Source: Acidimicrobiaceae bacterium (GTDB lineage: Bacteria > Actinomycetota > Acidimicrobiia > Acidimicrobiales > RAAP-2). From it: a stretch of 42,860 bases of DNA. A program made the translations under genes and the position numbers. The notes below the pieces were generated by a model. That model was not told where the DNA came from. It worked only from the letters and a program-made list of their open reading frames with translations, and made no database searches. Positions 1 to 8,846 of this stretch are shown here, piece by piece (position 1 is the first letter of the stretch; each line of letters opens with the position of its first letter). The stretch lies in the NCBI GenBank assembly GCA_003142095.1, contig PLON01000047.1:18458-61317 (forward strand), written 5' to 3'.

Positions 1-18
1 GATTAATTCAACAGTCTC

Positions 19-1056
19 CTAGTCGGATACGACCCGTGATCGACTACGAGCGAAGGCCTGAGAGCCCGCGACCGCGACAATCAGCACGGCGCCGTAGAAG
101 ATGTTCTGCACGTAGTTCTGCACCCCCATAATGGCGAGCCCCGACACTCCAGTGACGAGAAAGTAGACCGCGATGAGTGTCCCGATGGGGTTAAAGCCAC
201 CGACCTCGATACACGTAGCCCCAAGGAATGCGGCCGCGTAGGCCGGCAGAAGATAACTGATCCCCGACGTCGGATCAGCCGTGCCGCTAGAACCGGTGTA
301 AAGCAGCGCCGCGATGGCGGCGATGAAACCAGCCACCACAAAAGCGCCAAATCGAACTCGCTTCACGTGAATGCCCGACAGGCGCGACACCTCACGGTTC
401 TTACCCACAAAGAGCAGGCGTCGACCTATTGCGGTGTAGCGAAAGATATAAAAGATGATGAGACCGATGGCGATCGCGTAATAGAACGATATGGGAATGC
501 CGAAGATCTGCTTGACGATCACCCAATTGACGAGATGATCGGACACGCCGACGATCTGTTGCTGTCCGCTGAACCACAGCGCGACGCCCCCGAGCACCGT
601 CCCCATGCCCAACGTCGCTATGAACGAGTCGATGCCCACGACGACGACGATGAAGCCATTGAGCGCTCCAAGCGCGACGCCCATCAGCAGCGACACGACA
701 ATCGCCCACAGCAGCGACACGTGATGCTCGACGTTAAGGGCACCCAGGGTTACCGAACACGTCGTCATGACCGCCGCCAAAGAAAGGTCGTAGTCCCCCG
801 CGCGAAGGACGACGATGAGGGCGAGGGCCAACACGGCCAGGGTCGCGTTGGTGCCAAAGACCGCCGAAAAGTTTCCTACCGTCAAGAACGTGTCGGGCCG
901 AAGAATGCCAAAGACGATCACGACGATGACCCAGACGAGGAGCAGCGATACCTGCTGAAGAATCTCTCTGGTTCGCAGACCCTTCGCGAGGTTGCGCGGG
1001 CGTGCCCCGTCGCCCATCGACATTCCCGCAACGCTGTTTGACTCGGTATTTGACAT
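19..1056 (-). CDS. ABC transporter permease, ribose/CUT2 type (BPD_transp_2)
   Basis: This 345-aa inner-membrane subunit would form the channel of a sugar-type ABC importer. A short hydrophilic N-terminus of about 30 residues is followed by roughly eight to ten hydrophobic segments. The pattern and the conserved stretch around IDSFIATLGMGT match RbsC/XylH-like permeases of the branched-chain-permease superfamily, and the length is normal. The start lies 7 nt after the stop of the upstream ATPase gene, so the two are almost certainly cotranscribed and translationally coupled. It is the last gene of the minus-strand transport operon (binding protein, ATPase, permease). The substrate cannot be read from the sequence. 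Family members carry pentoses, inositol, autoinducer-2 and other small polar molecules. The operon divergent from it suggests a substrate that is not a simple sugar. Confidence 0.93.
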   Translation of the reverse strand: MSNTESNSVAGMSMGDGARPRNLAKGLRTREILQQVSLLLVWVIVVIVFGILRPDTFLTVGNFSAVFGTNATLAVLALALIVVLRAGDYDLSLAAVMTTCSVTLGALNVEHHVSLLWAIVVSLLMGVALGALNGFIVVVVGIDSFIATLGMGTVLGGVALWFSGQQQIVGVSDHLVNWVIVKQIFGIPISFYYAIAIGLIIFYIFRYTAIGRRLLFVGKNREVSRLSGIHVKRVRFGAFVVAGFIAAIAALLYTGSSGTADPTSGISYLLPAYAAAFLGATCIEVGGFNPIGTLIAVYFLVTGVSGLAIMGVQNYVQNIFYGAVLIVAVAGSQAFARSRSRVVSD

Positions 1057-1063
1057 GACCTAC

Positions 1064-2677
1064 CTATCTCGCAATTGAAGCATTAGAAGAGTCTTCTTTT
1101 GCTTGACACGACCACACGATGTCGTCTTTGGCGACGAACCCCGCCCCACCCTTGGGGTGCAACTCGAAGGAAAGCTCTCCGTTGGCGAATACCAACACTC
1201 GGTGAGCCACTTGAGAAAGAAACTCGTGGTCACTCGTGGCGCACACCACGCTCAGACCGCCTCGCGCACGTTCTAAAATCATCTCCCCAATCTGAAGACG
1301 AGCACCAACGTCAACACCGCGCACCGGTTCGTCCAAGAGCAAGAAGTCAAGATCCACCGCGAGCCACTTGGCCATGAGCACCCGCTGGGCGTTGCCCCCG
1401 CTCAACTCCACAATCTTTGACTTTGACGAGGGCGCTTTGATGGCGTATTCGTCAACGATATCGTCACCACGACGCCACATCGGGGCCCGCGCCTGGACCC
1501 AGGGATGAAGCGACAGTGAGCCGTCAGACGCCGACAGATTTTCAGCGATCGTCATGTCGACCCAAAGACCTTGGGTTCCCCGGTCCCCCGGAACCAGCGC
1601 CACCCCGTGCGCAATCGAACGAGATGGCGACGCGTGGCTCAGGTCATAGGCCGTGCCGTTGATGGTAAGCGTGCCAGTTGCGGTCGGATCCGCTCCAAAG
1701 AGCGCGTAAGGAACGTGCTCGAAACCCGATCCGAGCAAGCCCGTTATTCCGAGAACCTCGCCGGCGGCGATATCAAAACTCAGTGGCCCAACTGCGCCTT
1801 CGGCGGCTCGAAGCTCCTTTACCCCGATCGAGACGTTATCGCGCGACCTGGTTGGTCCACCTGACGTGACGTCTTGAGTTTCTTCCATCGAAATTCCAGA
1901 GATCACGCTGAACAGCTCTGCTTTTTTCACGTCAGACACTTGCCGTTCCGCGACGACGCGTCCGTCGCGAAACACGGTGATCTCGTCGGCGAAACTGAGG
2001 ACCTCGTCGAGGTCGTGCGACACCAGCAGCACACTGTGGCCACTCGCGGCCACGCTGCGGATCACTTCGCGGAGTCTCGCGACTTCGTCCAATGACAAAA
2101 AAGCGGTGATCTCATCAAGAATGAGAGTGGCCGGGCGTTGATGATCAGCAGTGATCCCTTCTGCGGTTCCCTTAGCGAATCCCCCCTCGAGGATCCAGAC
2201 TGCTCGCGCCAAGGCAATGACCGCCTGGGTCACACGAGGGCATTCGTCGATCTTGCGACGCACCAGTGAGGGGTCGACGTCGAATCGGCTCAAATGGCTC
2301 GCCACCGACGAACGCAATTTGTGCCAATTTAACTTCACGCTGCCCGCGTGGCCAACCGCCAACTCTGGCAAGAGGAAGTTTTCGACGACGCTCACGCCCG
2401 CGATCAAACCCAGGTCCTGGTGGACCGTCCCCACCTGCCAATGCTCACCGTGGCGCCAGTCGTCACTGAGGTCGGCCTCAATGTCACCGATCTTCATGAC
2501 GCCACTGTCGGGACGGTGAAATCCGGACAGAATCTTCACCAACGTCGACTTACCGCTGCCGTTGGCCCCGACCAAAGCGCGGACCTCACCCGAGCGCAAG
2601 GTGATGTGTGCGTCGTCGAGTGCAACGACCGCACCGAAGCGTTTGCTCACGTGTGAAATCTCTACGTCAGGAATCAC
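1064..2677 (-). CDS. ABC transporter ATP-binding protein, RbsA-like double NBD
   Basis: A 537-aa protein with two fused nucleotide-binding domains, as in RbsA/MglA. The first domain has an intact Walker A (GANGSGKST, about residues 37-45) and a Walker B written LILDEITA, with Ile where Pro is usual. Its ABC signature is poorly conserved (CPRVTQAVIALARA), and an extra loop of about 20 residues precedes Walker B. The second domain lacks the Walker A lysine (TGLLGSGFEH), which is normal in this family, and has a good signature (LSGGNAQR) and Walker B (LLLDEPVRGVD). It would energise the permease encoded 7 nt downstream. A stem-loop in the 113-nt gap upstream separates it from the binding-protein gene. 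Confidence 0.93.
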   Translation of the reverse strand: MIPDVEISHVSKRFGAVVALDDAHITLRSGEVRALVGANGSGKSTLVKILSGFHRPDSGVMKIGDIEADLSDDWRHGEHWQVGTVHQDLGLIAGVSVVENFLLPELAVGHAGSVKLNWHKLRSSVASHLSRFDVDPSLVRRKIDECPRVTQAVIALARAVWILEGGFAKGTAEGITADHQRPATLILDEITAFLSLDEVARLREVIRSVAASGHSVLLVSHDLDEVLSFADEITVFRDGRVVAERQVSDVKKAELFSVISGISMEETQDVTSGGPTRSRDNVSIGVKELRAAEGAVGPLSFDIAAGEVLGITGLLGSGFEHVPYALFGADPTATGTLTINGTAYDLSHASPSRSIAHGVALVPGDRGTQGLWVDMTIAENLSASDGSLSLHPWVQARAPMWRRGDDIVDEYAIKAPSSKSKIVELSGGNAQRVLMAKWLAVDLDFLLLDEPVRGVDVGARLQIGEMILERARGGLSVVCATSDHEFLSQVAHRVLVFANGELSFELHPKGGAGFVAKDDIVWSCQAKEDSSNASIAR

Positions 2678-2714
2678 CTTGGCCCCTTAGTTCGTACGCG
2701 TTACTGAAATGAAC

Positions 2715-2755
2715 ACGCGGGCCCCAACATCTGAATTGACGGTCGGGACCCGCGT
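2715..2755 (-). terminator. Stem-loop between binding-protein and ATPase genes
   Basis: ACGCGGG at 2715-2721 pairs with CCCGCGT at 2749-2755, with a long partly pairing loop. It sits just after the binding-protein stop codon and has no T-run. It is more likely an mRNA-stabilising or partially terminating hairpin, as often found after solute-binding-protein genes to keep that protein in excess, than a full terminator. Confidence 0.45.
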
Positions 2756-2790
2756 ACTCACTACCACGTTGAGTCAGTGAAAACTGGGGG

Positions 2791-3936
2791 TTATTGAAGA
2801 CCCCACAGTTTCAAGTAGCCGTTCAGCACACTGCCGTAGCCGACCGCGTAGTGGGCCCCGGTCGTCGAGATGTTGCTGCTGTCAAAGATGACGAAGGGAA
2901 TGTGCTCGTTGAGCGTCTTCACCCGACTCTTGGCGTGTCCGAAGGCGCGTAGCTCCGCGTCAACGGTGGCGTAACCCGTGTAGGTCATGTCCTGGCCGAT
3001 GTCCATGTTCAGCCCGTTCTTGGCGGCAATCTGCGCCAACGGTGCGGGGTCGCCGTTAAGGGAGTCGACACCAACCGTGGTGGAGTGGTTTGCGGTCAGC
3101 GCGGCGTCCACGAGCGGGACTTCACTGTCGTAGTTCGGCAAGACGTAGTTGATGCCCGGGTCCGCAGTCAGTGCCGACTCGACGTCTGGCGTCAACTCCG
3201 TACCCCACTCGGTGACGGGAACGTCAATGACGTGCACCGTACACGAGGGGCAGTCGCTCGACATCGTCTTGGTCGCTCCGCCGGTGACGTACTCACTCGC
3301 CGTCACGTCGCTTGAGGTAATAATCAGCACGTCGGCCTTGCCACTCGTTTGCGTGATCGCATAAGCGGCCTCGAGGTCACCGGCCAACGTGTAGTTCAAC
3401 GGGACGTCGGTGGTGACGTAGGAAGGTGACGCCACCGATGGGTCATTACCCGTCGAGTCGACAACCGCGATCCCAGCCTTCTCTGCCTCCTTGATCTGGG
3501 GCTCTACGCTCGATGGCGTTAGTCCACCAATGAGATCGATCGCACTCACCTTGTCGGTGATGCCTTGCAGCACCCCGGCCTCCCACTGGGACGGCTCACC
3601 CTGGTCCTGATACACGTCGGTCTTGATACCAAGTCGCGTGTTGGCTTGTTTGATGCCGGCCACCGTCACGACGTTGTAGGGCACTTCCATGTCGTAAGGC
3701 ACGATCATCACCGTCTTGCCCTTGCCGAGCGCTTTGCCCTTGACCGCGGGGCCGGGCGCAACGAAGGTCGGCAGAGTTTTGTACTTCGCGACCAATTGCT
3801 GCGCCGCAGCCAGACCACCGCTTGCCGCGGAAGCGGCCGAGCCCAATCCGACGCCCACAACTACCGAAGTTGCACACAATGTGGCCCCTGCGACCGTAAT
3901 GAGTGTGCGGTTCTTACCAAACAGATTTCGCAACAT
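2791..3936 (-). CDS. Sugar-type ABC substrate-binding protein (periplasmic-binding-protein-like)
   Basis: A secreted solute-binding protein for the importer encoded downstream. The chosen ATG at 3934-3936 (MLRNLFGKNR) has a GGGAGG ribosome site about 8 nt upstream; the open frame continues 15 codons further but without such a site. Residues 1-35 or so form a Sec signal: basic start, hydrophobic core with VVVGVGLG, and an AxA-like end near AASAASGG. No lipobox cysteine is visible, so anchoring would need another mechanism. The mature part has two Rossmann-like lobes typical of type I binding proteins (KTVMIVPYDMEVPYN, then DVLIITSSD and NYVLPNYD). It is first in the operon, under a strong promoter at 3973-4000. 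Confidence 0.9.
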   Translation of the reverse strand: MLRNLFGKNRTLITVAGATLCATSVVVGVGLGSAASAASGGLAAAQQLVAKYKTLPTFVAPGPAVKGKALGKGKTVMIVPYDMEVPYNVVTVAGIKQANTRLGIKTDVYQDQGEPSQWEAGVLQGITDKVSAIDLIGGLTPSSVEPQIKEAEKAGIAVVDSTGNDPSVASPSYVTTDVPLNYTLAGDLEAAYAITQTSGKADVLIITSSDVTASEYVTGGATKTMSSDCPSCTVHVIDVPVTEWGTELTPDVESALTADPGINYVLPNYDSEVPLVDAALTANHSTTVGVDSLNGDPAPLAQIAAKNGLNMDIGQDMTYTGYATVDAELRAFGHAKSRVKTLNEHIPFVIFDSSNISTTGAHYAVGYGSVLNGYLKLWGLQ

Positions 3937-3972
3937 TAATGAGGCCTCCCTTGTCGGATTGTTCGATTCGTC

Positions 3973-4000
3973 ATCATACACAGGAAGCCTTCCGTGTCAA
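3973..4000 (-). promoter_or_regulatory. Sigma-70-type promoter of the ABC operon
   Basis: Read on the minus strand, TTGACA (3995-4000) and TATGAT (3973-3978) are separated by 16 nt, a near-consensus housekeeping promoter. The spacer holds GGAAGGCTTCC (3983-3993), almost a perfect palindrome, which could be a repressor site. The expected transcript starts near 3966 and gives a leader of about 30 nt. Confidence 0.72.
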
Positions 4001-4202
4001 GTTGGTATACACATTTATTTTCTCCGCCCGGTTAGAGGGGTCATCGGCCGGGGGAATTCCCATTCTCACGGGCGACTCGAGGGGAAAAATGGCTGTCGAT
4101 CGCCTGGTGAGTCAGCTCGAACGGGTGGCGAAATGGCGGACCTCGCCCCACGGGCGCGAGGGCTCAGCGACCAGAAGTTGGCTTCTCACCCCACGATGCA
4201 CG

Positions 4203-5084
4203 TCAGCGCTGCGCGTACCGCACGATCTCGAGGGCTCGCTCGAACGTGGCCTTGTCAACCAGGTGACCGTCGACGCTCGTCGCGCCCTGTCCGTTCGCGA
4301 TCGAAGACTCATACGCCGTCACGATTTTGCGGGCGCGATCAACTTCGTCGACGCGTGGCGCAAAGCACTCCATCAACATTGGAAGTTGCAGCGGGTGAAT
4401 CGCGTGCTTGCCACCAAATCCCATCTGTCGAACCCTCGTAGCTTCTTGACTCAAGAGAGCAAGATCTCGAAAGTCGCCAAAGACCCCGTCGTGTGGCTTC
4501 TCCAACGCGCCGAGCGATGAGGCGAGCACAATGTCGGTGCGAACTCGATCGAGCAAGGTAAGGGCACCTCCCGAAGTCGCCGGGAACTCAACTCCCACGA
4601 CTCGCGAGAAGTCGCCCGCCCCAAATCCGAGGCAGCGCAACCGTGGTGTCGCGCGAGTAATGCTGCGCAGGTTATCTAGGCCAACGGGCGTCTCAATGGT
4701 GGCGAGAAGAGGAATCGAGCGGGTCGCAAGCTCGCGGTCGCGCTCCAGCTCGAGCAGCGCGGCGTCGAGTTCTTCCAATCGTCGTGCATCTTCCGTCTTG
4801 GGCACGATGATGCCGTCGAGGCCCGGTCCTACGACGGCGGTGACGTCGGCCAACCACCCCTCACCGGCCAGGTCATTCACGCGCACCCAACGTTGTCCGT
4901 AGGCTTTTGTGTGGGCCAACTCGCGTGCGCACTCGACACGCGCAGATGCTTTGGCGAGCGGCGCTACGGAGTCCTCAAGGTCCAAGATCACCGCGTCAAC
5001 GTTGAAATCTCTTGACTTTTGGAGCTTGGCGGGGTCGCTCCCCGGCACGTACACCATGACGCGCGGGAAAGGTAGCGAGGTCAT
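4203..5084 (-). CDS. CitE/HpcH-type CoA lyase or aldolase (citrate lyase beta-like)
   Basis: This 293-aa protein belongs to the HpcH/HpaI aldolase superfamily, CitE-like branch, which makes or breaks C-C bonds in acyl-CoA hydroxyacids (malyl-CoA, citramalyl-CoA, beta-methylmalyl-CoA). Visible motifs are VMVYVPGSDPAK at the N-terminus, DAVILDLEDSV (metal-binding acid), IVPKTED, LLATIETPVG (catalytic-site Glu) and GFGAGDF. Residues GGKHAIHPLQ near the C-terminus match the family's GKxxIHPxQ motif. A GGGGAGG ribosome site lies 5-6 nt before the ATG. It is divergent from the CoA-transferase gene, and the two could act in sequence: transfer of CoA to a hydroxyacid, then cleavage. The substrate is an inference. 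Confidence 0.88.
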   Translation of the reverse strand: MTSLPFPRVMVYVPGSDPAKLQKSRDFNVDAVILDLEDSVAPLAKASARVECARELAHTKAYGQRWVRVNDLAGEGWLADVTAVVGPGLDGIIVPKTEDARRLEELDAALLELERDRELATRSIPLLATIETPVGLDNLRSITRATPRLRCLGFGAGDFSRVVGVEFPATSGGALTLLDRVRTDIVLASSLGALEKPHDGVFGDFRDLALLSQEATRVRQMGFGGKHAIHPLQLPMLMECFAPRVDEVDRARKIVTAYESSIANGQGATSVDGHLVDKATFERALEIVRYAQR

Positions 5085-5337
5085 TGGCCTCCCCTTCGGT
5101 ACGAGCGAAGCAGGGAATTATTGGCACACACCGCGGTGCGCCTACGGGTCGCGTGCAATGTTCCTCCTCTACCCTCGGTCGTTTGTGCGCCAACAACTTC
5201 ACCAATCCGTTGAGCACAACCCATAGATTCTGCCATCACTGTTCCACTGCGTCGACGTCAACTCGATAGTACGAGACATCGTGGACGGACGAGACGTTGA
5301 CGTTGGCGAGTATTGCGAACCCCGCACGTTGCGTCTC

Positions 5338-5343
5338 TATACT
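5338..5343 (+). promoter_or_regulatory. Likely -10 box of the catabolic operon
   Basis: TATACT is a near-perfect -10 hexamer; TTGCGA at 5313-5318 is a weak -35 candidate. Transcription would start at about 5350, directly at an in-frame GTG or 37 nt before the ATG at 5387. Confidence 0.5.
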
Positions 5344-5386
5344 GCCTCTCGTGCTTCACTCGACGCGAGATGCTGATCGCCACTCG

Positions 5387-6583
5387 ATGCCGCGAGCCCT
5401 CGCCGGAGTGCGAGTGATCGACGCGTCTTCGATTATCGCGGCGCCCCTGTGCTGCCAAATCCTCGGAGATTTTGGCGCCGACGTCATCAAAATCGAACAT
5501 CCTCAATACGGCGACAACCTTCGCGGACACGGGTATCAGCATGAGGGGGTGCCGCTCTGGTGGAAGGAAGTTGCCCGCAACAAGCGCACGGTGGGTCTCA
5601 ACCTCGGCGATACGCGAGGCGCGGAAATTCTGCTCCGCATGGTGAAAGACGCCGACGTGCTCGTCGAGAACTTCCGGCCCGGCACGCTCGAGCGATGGGG
5701 ACTCGGACCGGAACAGTTGTGGGAAGTGAACCCCAATCTGATCATTCTTCGCGTCACGGGATTTGGACAGACCGGTCCCTACAGCGACCGAGCGGGATTT
5801 GGCACCTTGGCAGAAGCCATGAGTGGTTTTGCCCACCTCACCGGTCAAGCCGATGGTCCCCCGACGCTGCCGGCGTTCGGTCTCGCCGACAGCATCTGTG
5901 GCATGGCGAGCGTCTCGGCGGTGCTGATGGCCCTTCGTCATCGTGAGGTCGGCGGGGGTTCTGGTCAGGTAATTGACATGAGCATCCTCGAACCCATCAT
6001 GACCGCCGTGGGACCATCCCCGAGCGTTTATCACCACAGTGGCGTGATCGCGACGCGTCACGGAAATCGCTCTACCCAGAACGCCCCGCGCAATACCTAC
6101 CTAACGGCCGACGGCTCGTGGGTGGCGATTTCGACGAGCGCCCAACAGATCGCCGAGCGCGTGCTGCGCCTCGTCGGTCACCCGGAAGTGATCGACGAGC
6201 CGTGGTTCTCCTCGGGCACCGGTCGCGTTCAACACGTTGACCTGCTCGATGGATACGTCGCGGACTGGGTGTCGATGCGCACGCGCGATGAAGTCGTGGT
6301 CGCGTTCGTCGACGCCGGTGCCGCCATCGCTCCTATCTACGACGCGCGCGACATCGTCGAGGATCCACACATCCGCGCCACCGAGATGCTGATCGAGGTT
6401 CCCGATGAGGACCTCGGCGCCGTGATGATGCACAACGTCATGTGGCGCATGTCAGAAACGCCCGGCAGCATTCGCTTCACTGGTCGGGCCCTCGGCGCCG
6501 ACACCGACGAGATCCTCATAGGAGAACTTGGGATGGACTCAGAGGCCGTCACTCAACTTCGAGCAGAGGGCGTCGTCGCATGA
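5387..6583 (+). CDS. Class III CoA-transferase (CaiB/BaiF family)
   Basis: A family III CoA-transferase moves CoA between carboxylic acids through an Asp-bound intermediate. The N-terminus from the chosen ATG (MPRALAGVRVIDASS) is the typical family start. Further motifs include GDFGADVIKIEHP, NKRTVGLNL, ENFRPGTLERWGL and RVTGFGQTGPY. LADSICGM holds the expected catalytic Asp. The length of 398 aa is normal. An alternative start is GTG at 5351, which lies 7 nt after a TATACT hexamer (5338-5343) and would give a leaderless transcript and 12 more residues. The stop overlaps the next start (ATGA), so it is coupled to the cyclase gene. It leads the plus-strand catabolic operon. Confidence 0.92.
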   Translation: MPRALAGVRVIDASSIIAAPLCCQILGDFGADVIKIEHPQYGDNLRGHGYQHEGVPLWWKEVARNKRTVGLNLGDTRGAEILLRMVKDADVLVENFRPGTLERWGLGPEQLWEVNPNLIILRVTGFGQTGPYSDRAGFGTLAEAMSGFAHLTGQADGPPTLPAFGLADSICGMASVSAVLMALRHREVGGGSGQVIDMSILEPIMTAVGPSPSVYHHSGVIATRHGNRSTQNAPRNTYLTADGSWVAISTSAQQIAERVLRLVGHPEVIDEPWFSSGTGRVQHVDLLDGYVADWVSMRTRDEVVVAFVDAGAAIAPIYDARDIVEDPHIRATEMLIEVPDEDLGAVMMHNVMWRMSETPGSIRFTGRALGADTDEILIGELGMDSEAVTQLRAEGVVA

Positions 6584-7398
6584 CCGATCGGTTATTAGAC
6601 GCCGTGAGCCACGGCGTTCGCTCCTACGACTTGGGTCGACCGCTCTTTCCGGGCATGCCCCAGTCGCCCAACCATCCCAAGTACACCCACACCTTGCCGC
6701 GTCGCCACGGTGACATGATGCGCTCGGACGGCAGTTCGGCGGCGAACGACCTCATCGTGACCGGCACCCACGTCGGCACCCACATCGACGCCCTCGCCCA
6801 CGTCTCCTTTGGTGGTCACTTGCACGACGGCTCCTTAGCGAGTGAGGCCCAAAGCGGCGGAAGCTTCAAGGACTTGGGAGTCCACACAATTGAGCCGCTC
6901 GTGACCCGTGGGGTACTGCTTGACGTGCCGGGCGCATTGGGGCTTGAGGTCAGCGCACCGGGGTACGAGATCACTCCCTCGGACCTTGACGCAGCCGTTC
7001 GCCATCACGGACTGGAACCCCGCCCCGGCGACGTGCTGCTCGTGCGCAGTGGATGGGCACGCCAGTTCGACGCGGGCAGTGAGTCCTACGTGGGTCGCGA
7101 CTCTGGGGTACCGGGCGTGAGCGAAGCGGGGGCCATCTGGCTCGCCGATCACGAGCCCCGGGCCGTCGGCGCCGACAGCATTGCCTTTGAACGCTTGGCC
7201 CCGGGGAGCGGTCACGACCTCCTCCCCGCGCACCGGGTGTTGTTGGTCGAGCGCGGTATCTACATCATGGAAGCGATGAACTTCGAAGAGATCGCGGCGG
7301 CGCGGGTCTACGAGTTCACCTTTGTCGCGGTTCCCCTCCGTCTCGTGGGAGCGACGGGTTCTCCTATTCGTCCCCTGGCTCTCGTCAGCCGTGACTAG
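6580..7398 (+). CDS. Cyclase family metal hydrolase (kynurenine-formamidase-like)
   Basis: This 272-aa protein belongs to the cyclase family, which includes bacterial kynurenine formamidase (KynB) and isatin hydrolase: metal-dependent hydrolases of cyclic or N-formyl amides. The defining metal-site motif is present as GTHVGTHIDALAH, and the N-terminus YDLGRPLFPGMPQSP is typical. The ATG overlaps the stop of the CoA-transferase gene (ATGA), and its own stop lies within the first codons of the next gene, so it is tightly coupled. KynB itself is unlikely because no kynureninase or tryptophan dioxygenase lies nearby. Opening of a cyclic amide or lactone fits the neighbouring amidohydrolase better. 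Confidence 0.9.
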   Translation: MTDRLLDAVSHGVRSYDLGRPLFPGMPQSPNHPKYTHTLPRRHGDMMRSDGSSAANDLIVTGTHVGTHIDALAHVSFGGHLHDGSLASEAQSGGSFKDLGVHTIEPLVTRGVLLDVPGALGLEVSAPGYEITPSDLDAAVRHHGLEPRPGDVLLVRSGWARQFDAGSESYVGRDSGVPGVSEAGAIWLADHEPRAVGADSIAFERLAPGSGHDLLPAHRVLLVERGIYIMEAMNFEEIAAARVYEFTFVAVPLRLVGATGSPIRPLALVSRD

Positions 7399-8806
7399 TC
7401 CGACGCTCGCACAGGACATTGGAACCTTCGCGGTGGAGCACCCCTACGACGCCCTCCCGGCTGAGGTCATTGACAGTGTGCGAAAGCGCGTGCTCGACAT
7501 CCTTGGGATTTGCCTTGCCGCGAGTGACCTCGACACCAGCGCGGGTGTGCGAGCCTACGCCGCGAGCCAAGGCGGGCGCGCCGACGCCCACGCCATCGGT
7601 CTTCGCGACGCGCTGCCCGCATCGTTGGCGGCGCTCGTCAACGGCACGCTCGCCCATTCCTTGGACTACGACGACACCCATCTCCCATCGGTGTTGCACC
7701 CGAGCGCGTCGGTCATACCCGCCGCCCTGGCGATGGCCGAGGCCCACCAACGTAGCGGCCAAGAGTTGATCGCGGCAATCGCGTGCGGTTTGGAAGTCTG
7801 CGTTCGCTTGGGCATGGCTGGCTACGACGAGAAGAAGGGCAGCTCGTTGTTCTTCGAAAACGGCCAGCACGCGACGTCCATCTGCGGCACGCTCGGCGCG
7901 GTCGTCTCTACCTCACTCCTCGCGGGATTTGACGCAGAGCAGATCACCCACGCGCTCGGGCTCGCCGCCTCCATGGGCTCAGGTGTCATCGAGGCCAATC
8001 GCACCGGCGGCTCGGTGAAGCGCATGCACTGCGGCTGGGCCGCCCACGCGGCGTGTGTGGCGACAGACCTTGTGCACCACGGCTTCACCGGTCCACCCAC
8101 CATATTGGAGGGCCGCTTTGGGTTCTTTCAGGCCTGGTTGCACGGCGAGTTCTATCCCGAGTGGATCACCTCAGAACTCGGCGTGCGCTGGGAGGTGCCG
8201 GGCATCTTCTTTAAGCCCTACCCAGCCAATCACTTCACCCACACCGCTATCGACGCCGCCGCGGCGCTGCGCCAACGCGGCATTGACCTTGAAAGCATTA
8301 CGCATCTCGAACTGGGGGTTCCCGCCTCGATCGTGCGCACCATTGGCGAGCCCATCGAGACCAAGCGCACGCCCGCGACCGCGTACATGGCCCAGTTCAG
8401 TGGACCCTACGCGGTCGCGCTCGGGCTTTTTGGCGGCAGCGGCCTTGGTGCGGGACTCGCCGACTACACCGACGAGTTGGCAAAGGACCCCGCTCGACGC
8501 GCACTCATGGCCAAGGTGAGCGTCGTTAGCAACGACGAGTGCTCCGCGATCTTCCCCCATCAGTTTCCTTCCGTGTTACGCGCCACGCTCTCGAGCGGTG
8601 AGGTGATCGAAGAAAAGGCTCTGAGCAACTTGGGCGGCAACGAACAGCCATTGACGTATGAGCAACTGGCGGTGAAGTTTAGGGACAACGCGGGCCGACA
8701 CCTCTCTGCGACCAGCGTTCGTCACGTCGAGAGTCTCGTCAGCACTCTGGAGACTCTGACCACGCTCACCCCGCTCTTTGACGCGCTGGCCTTCAGTGCT
8801 CGTTGA
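7391..8806 (+). CDS. MmgE/PrpD family protein
   Basis: A 471-aa member of the MmgE/PrpD superfamily, which includes 2-methylcitrate dehydratase, cis-aconitate decarboxylase and iminodisuccinate epimerase. The GTG at 7391 overlaps the cyclase stop by 8 nt and fits the usual N-terminus better than the upstream ATG at 7322. Recognisable stretches are NGTLAHSLDYDDTH (family signature), HPSASVIPAALA, GTLGAVVSTSLLAG, GGSVKRMHCGWAAHA and KPYPANHFTHTAIDA. Most members abstract a proton next to a carboxylate. No prpB or prpC lies nearby, so a role in the methylcitrate cycle is unlikely; epimerisation, dehydration or decarboxylation of the pathway's own acid is more probable. Confidence 0.91.
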   Translation: MTSPTLAQDIGTFAVEHPYDALPAEVIDSVRKRVLDILGICLAASDLDTSAGVRAYAASQGGRADAHAIGLRDALPASLAALVNGTLAHSLDYDDTHLPSVLHPSASVIPAALAMAEAHQRSGQELIAAIACGLEVCVRLGMAGYDEKKGSSLFFENGQHATSICGTLGAVVSTSLLAGFDAEQITHALGLAASMGSGVIEANRTGGSVKRMHCGWAAHAACVATDLVHHGFTGPPTILEGRFGFFQAWLHGEFYPEWITSELGVRWEVPGIFFKPYPANHFTHTAIDAAAALRQRGIDLESITHLELGVPASIVRTIGEPIETKRTPATAYMAQFSGPYAVALGLFGGSGLGAGLADYTDELAKDPARRALMAKVSVVSNDECSAIFPHQFPSVLRATLSSGEVIEEKALSNLGGNEQPLTYEQLAVKFRDNAGRHLSATSVRHVESLVSTLETLTTLTPLFDALAFSAR

Positions 8807-8846
8807 GTTCGTGCAACATAACCCCCAAGTACCAAAGGAGTAGTCC

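Noticed and set aside
367-1041. Long plus-strand frame opposite the permease
   Set aside because: It is highly charged (runs of D, H and R) and an exact shadow of the membrane protein on the other strand.
4141-4161. CCTCGCCC/GGGCGCGAGG hairpin after the lyase gene as a terminator
   Set aside because: The stem is imperfect and not followed by a T-run on either strand; in this G+C-rich sequence it is weak evidence.
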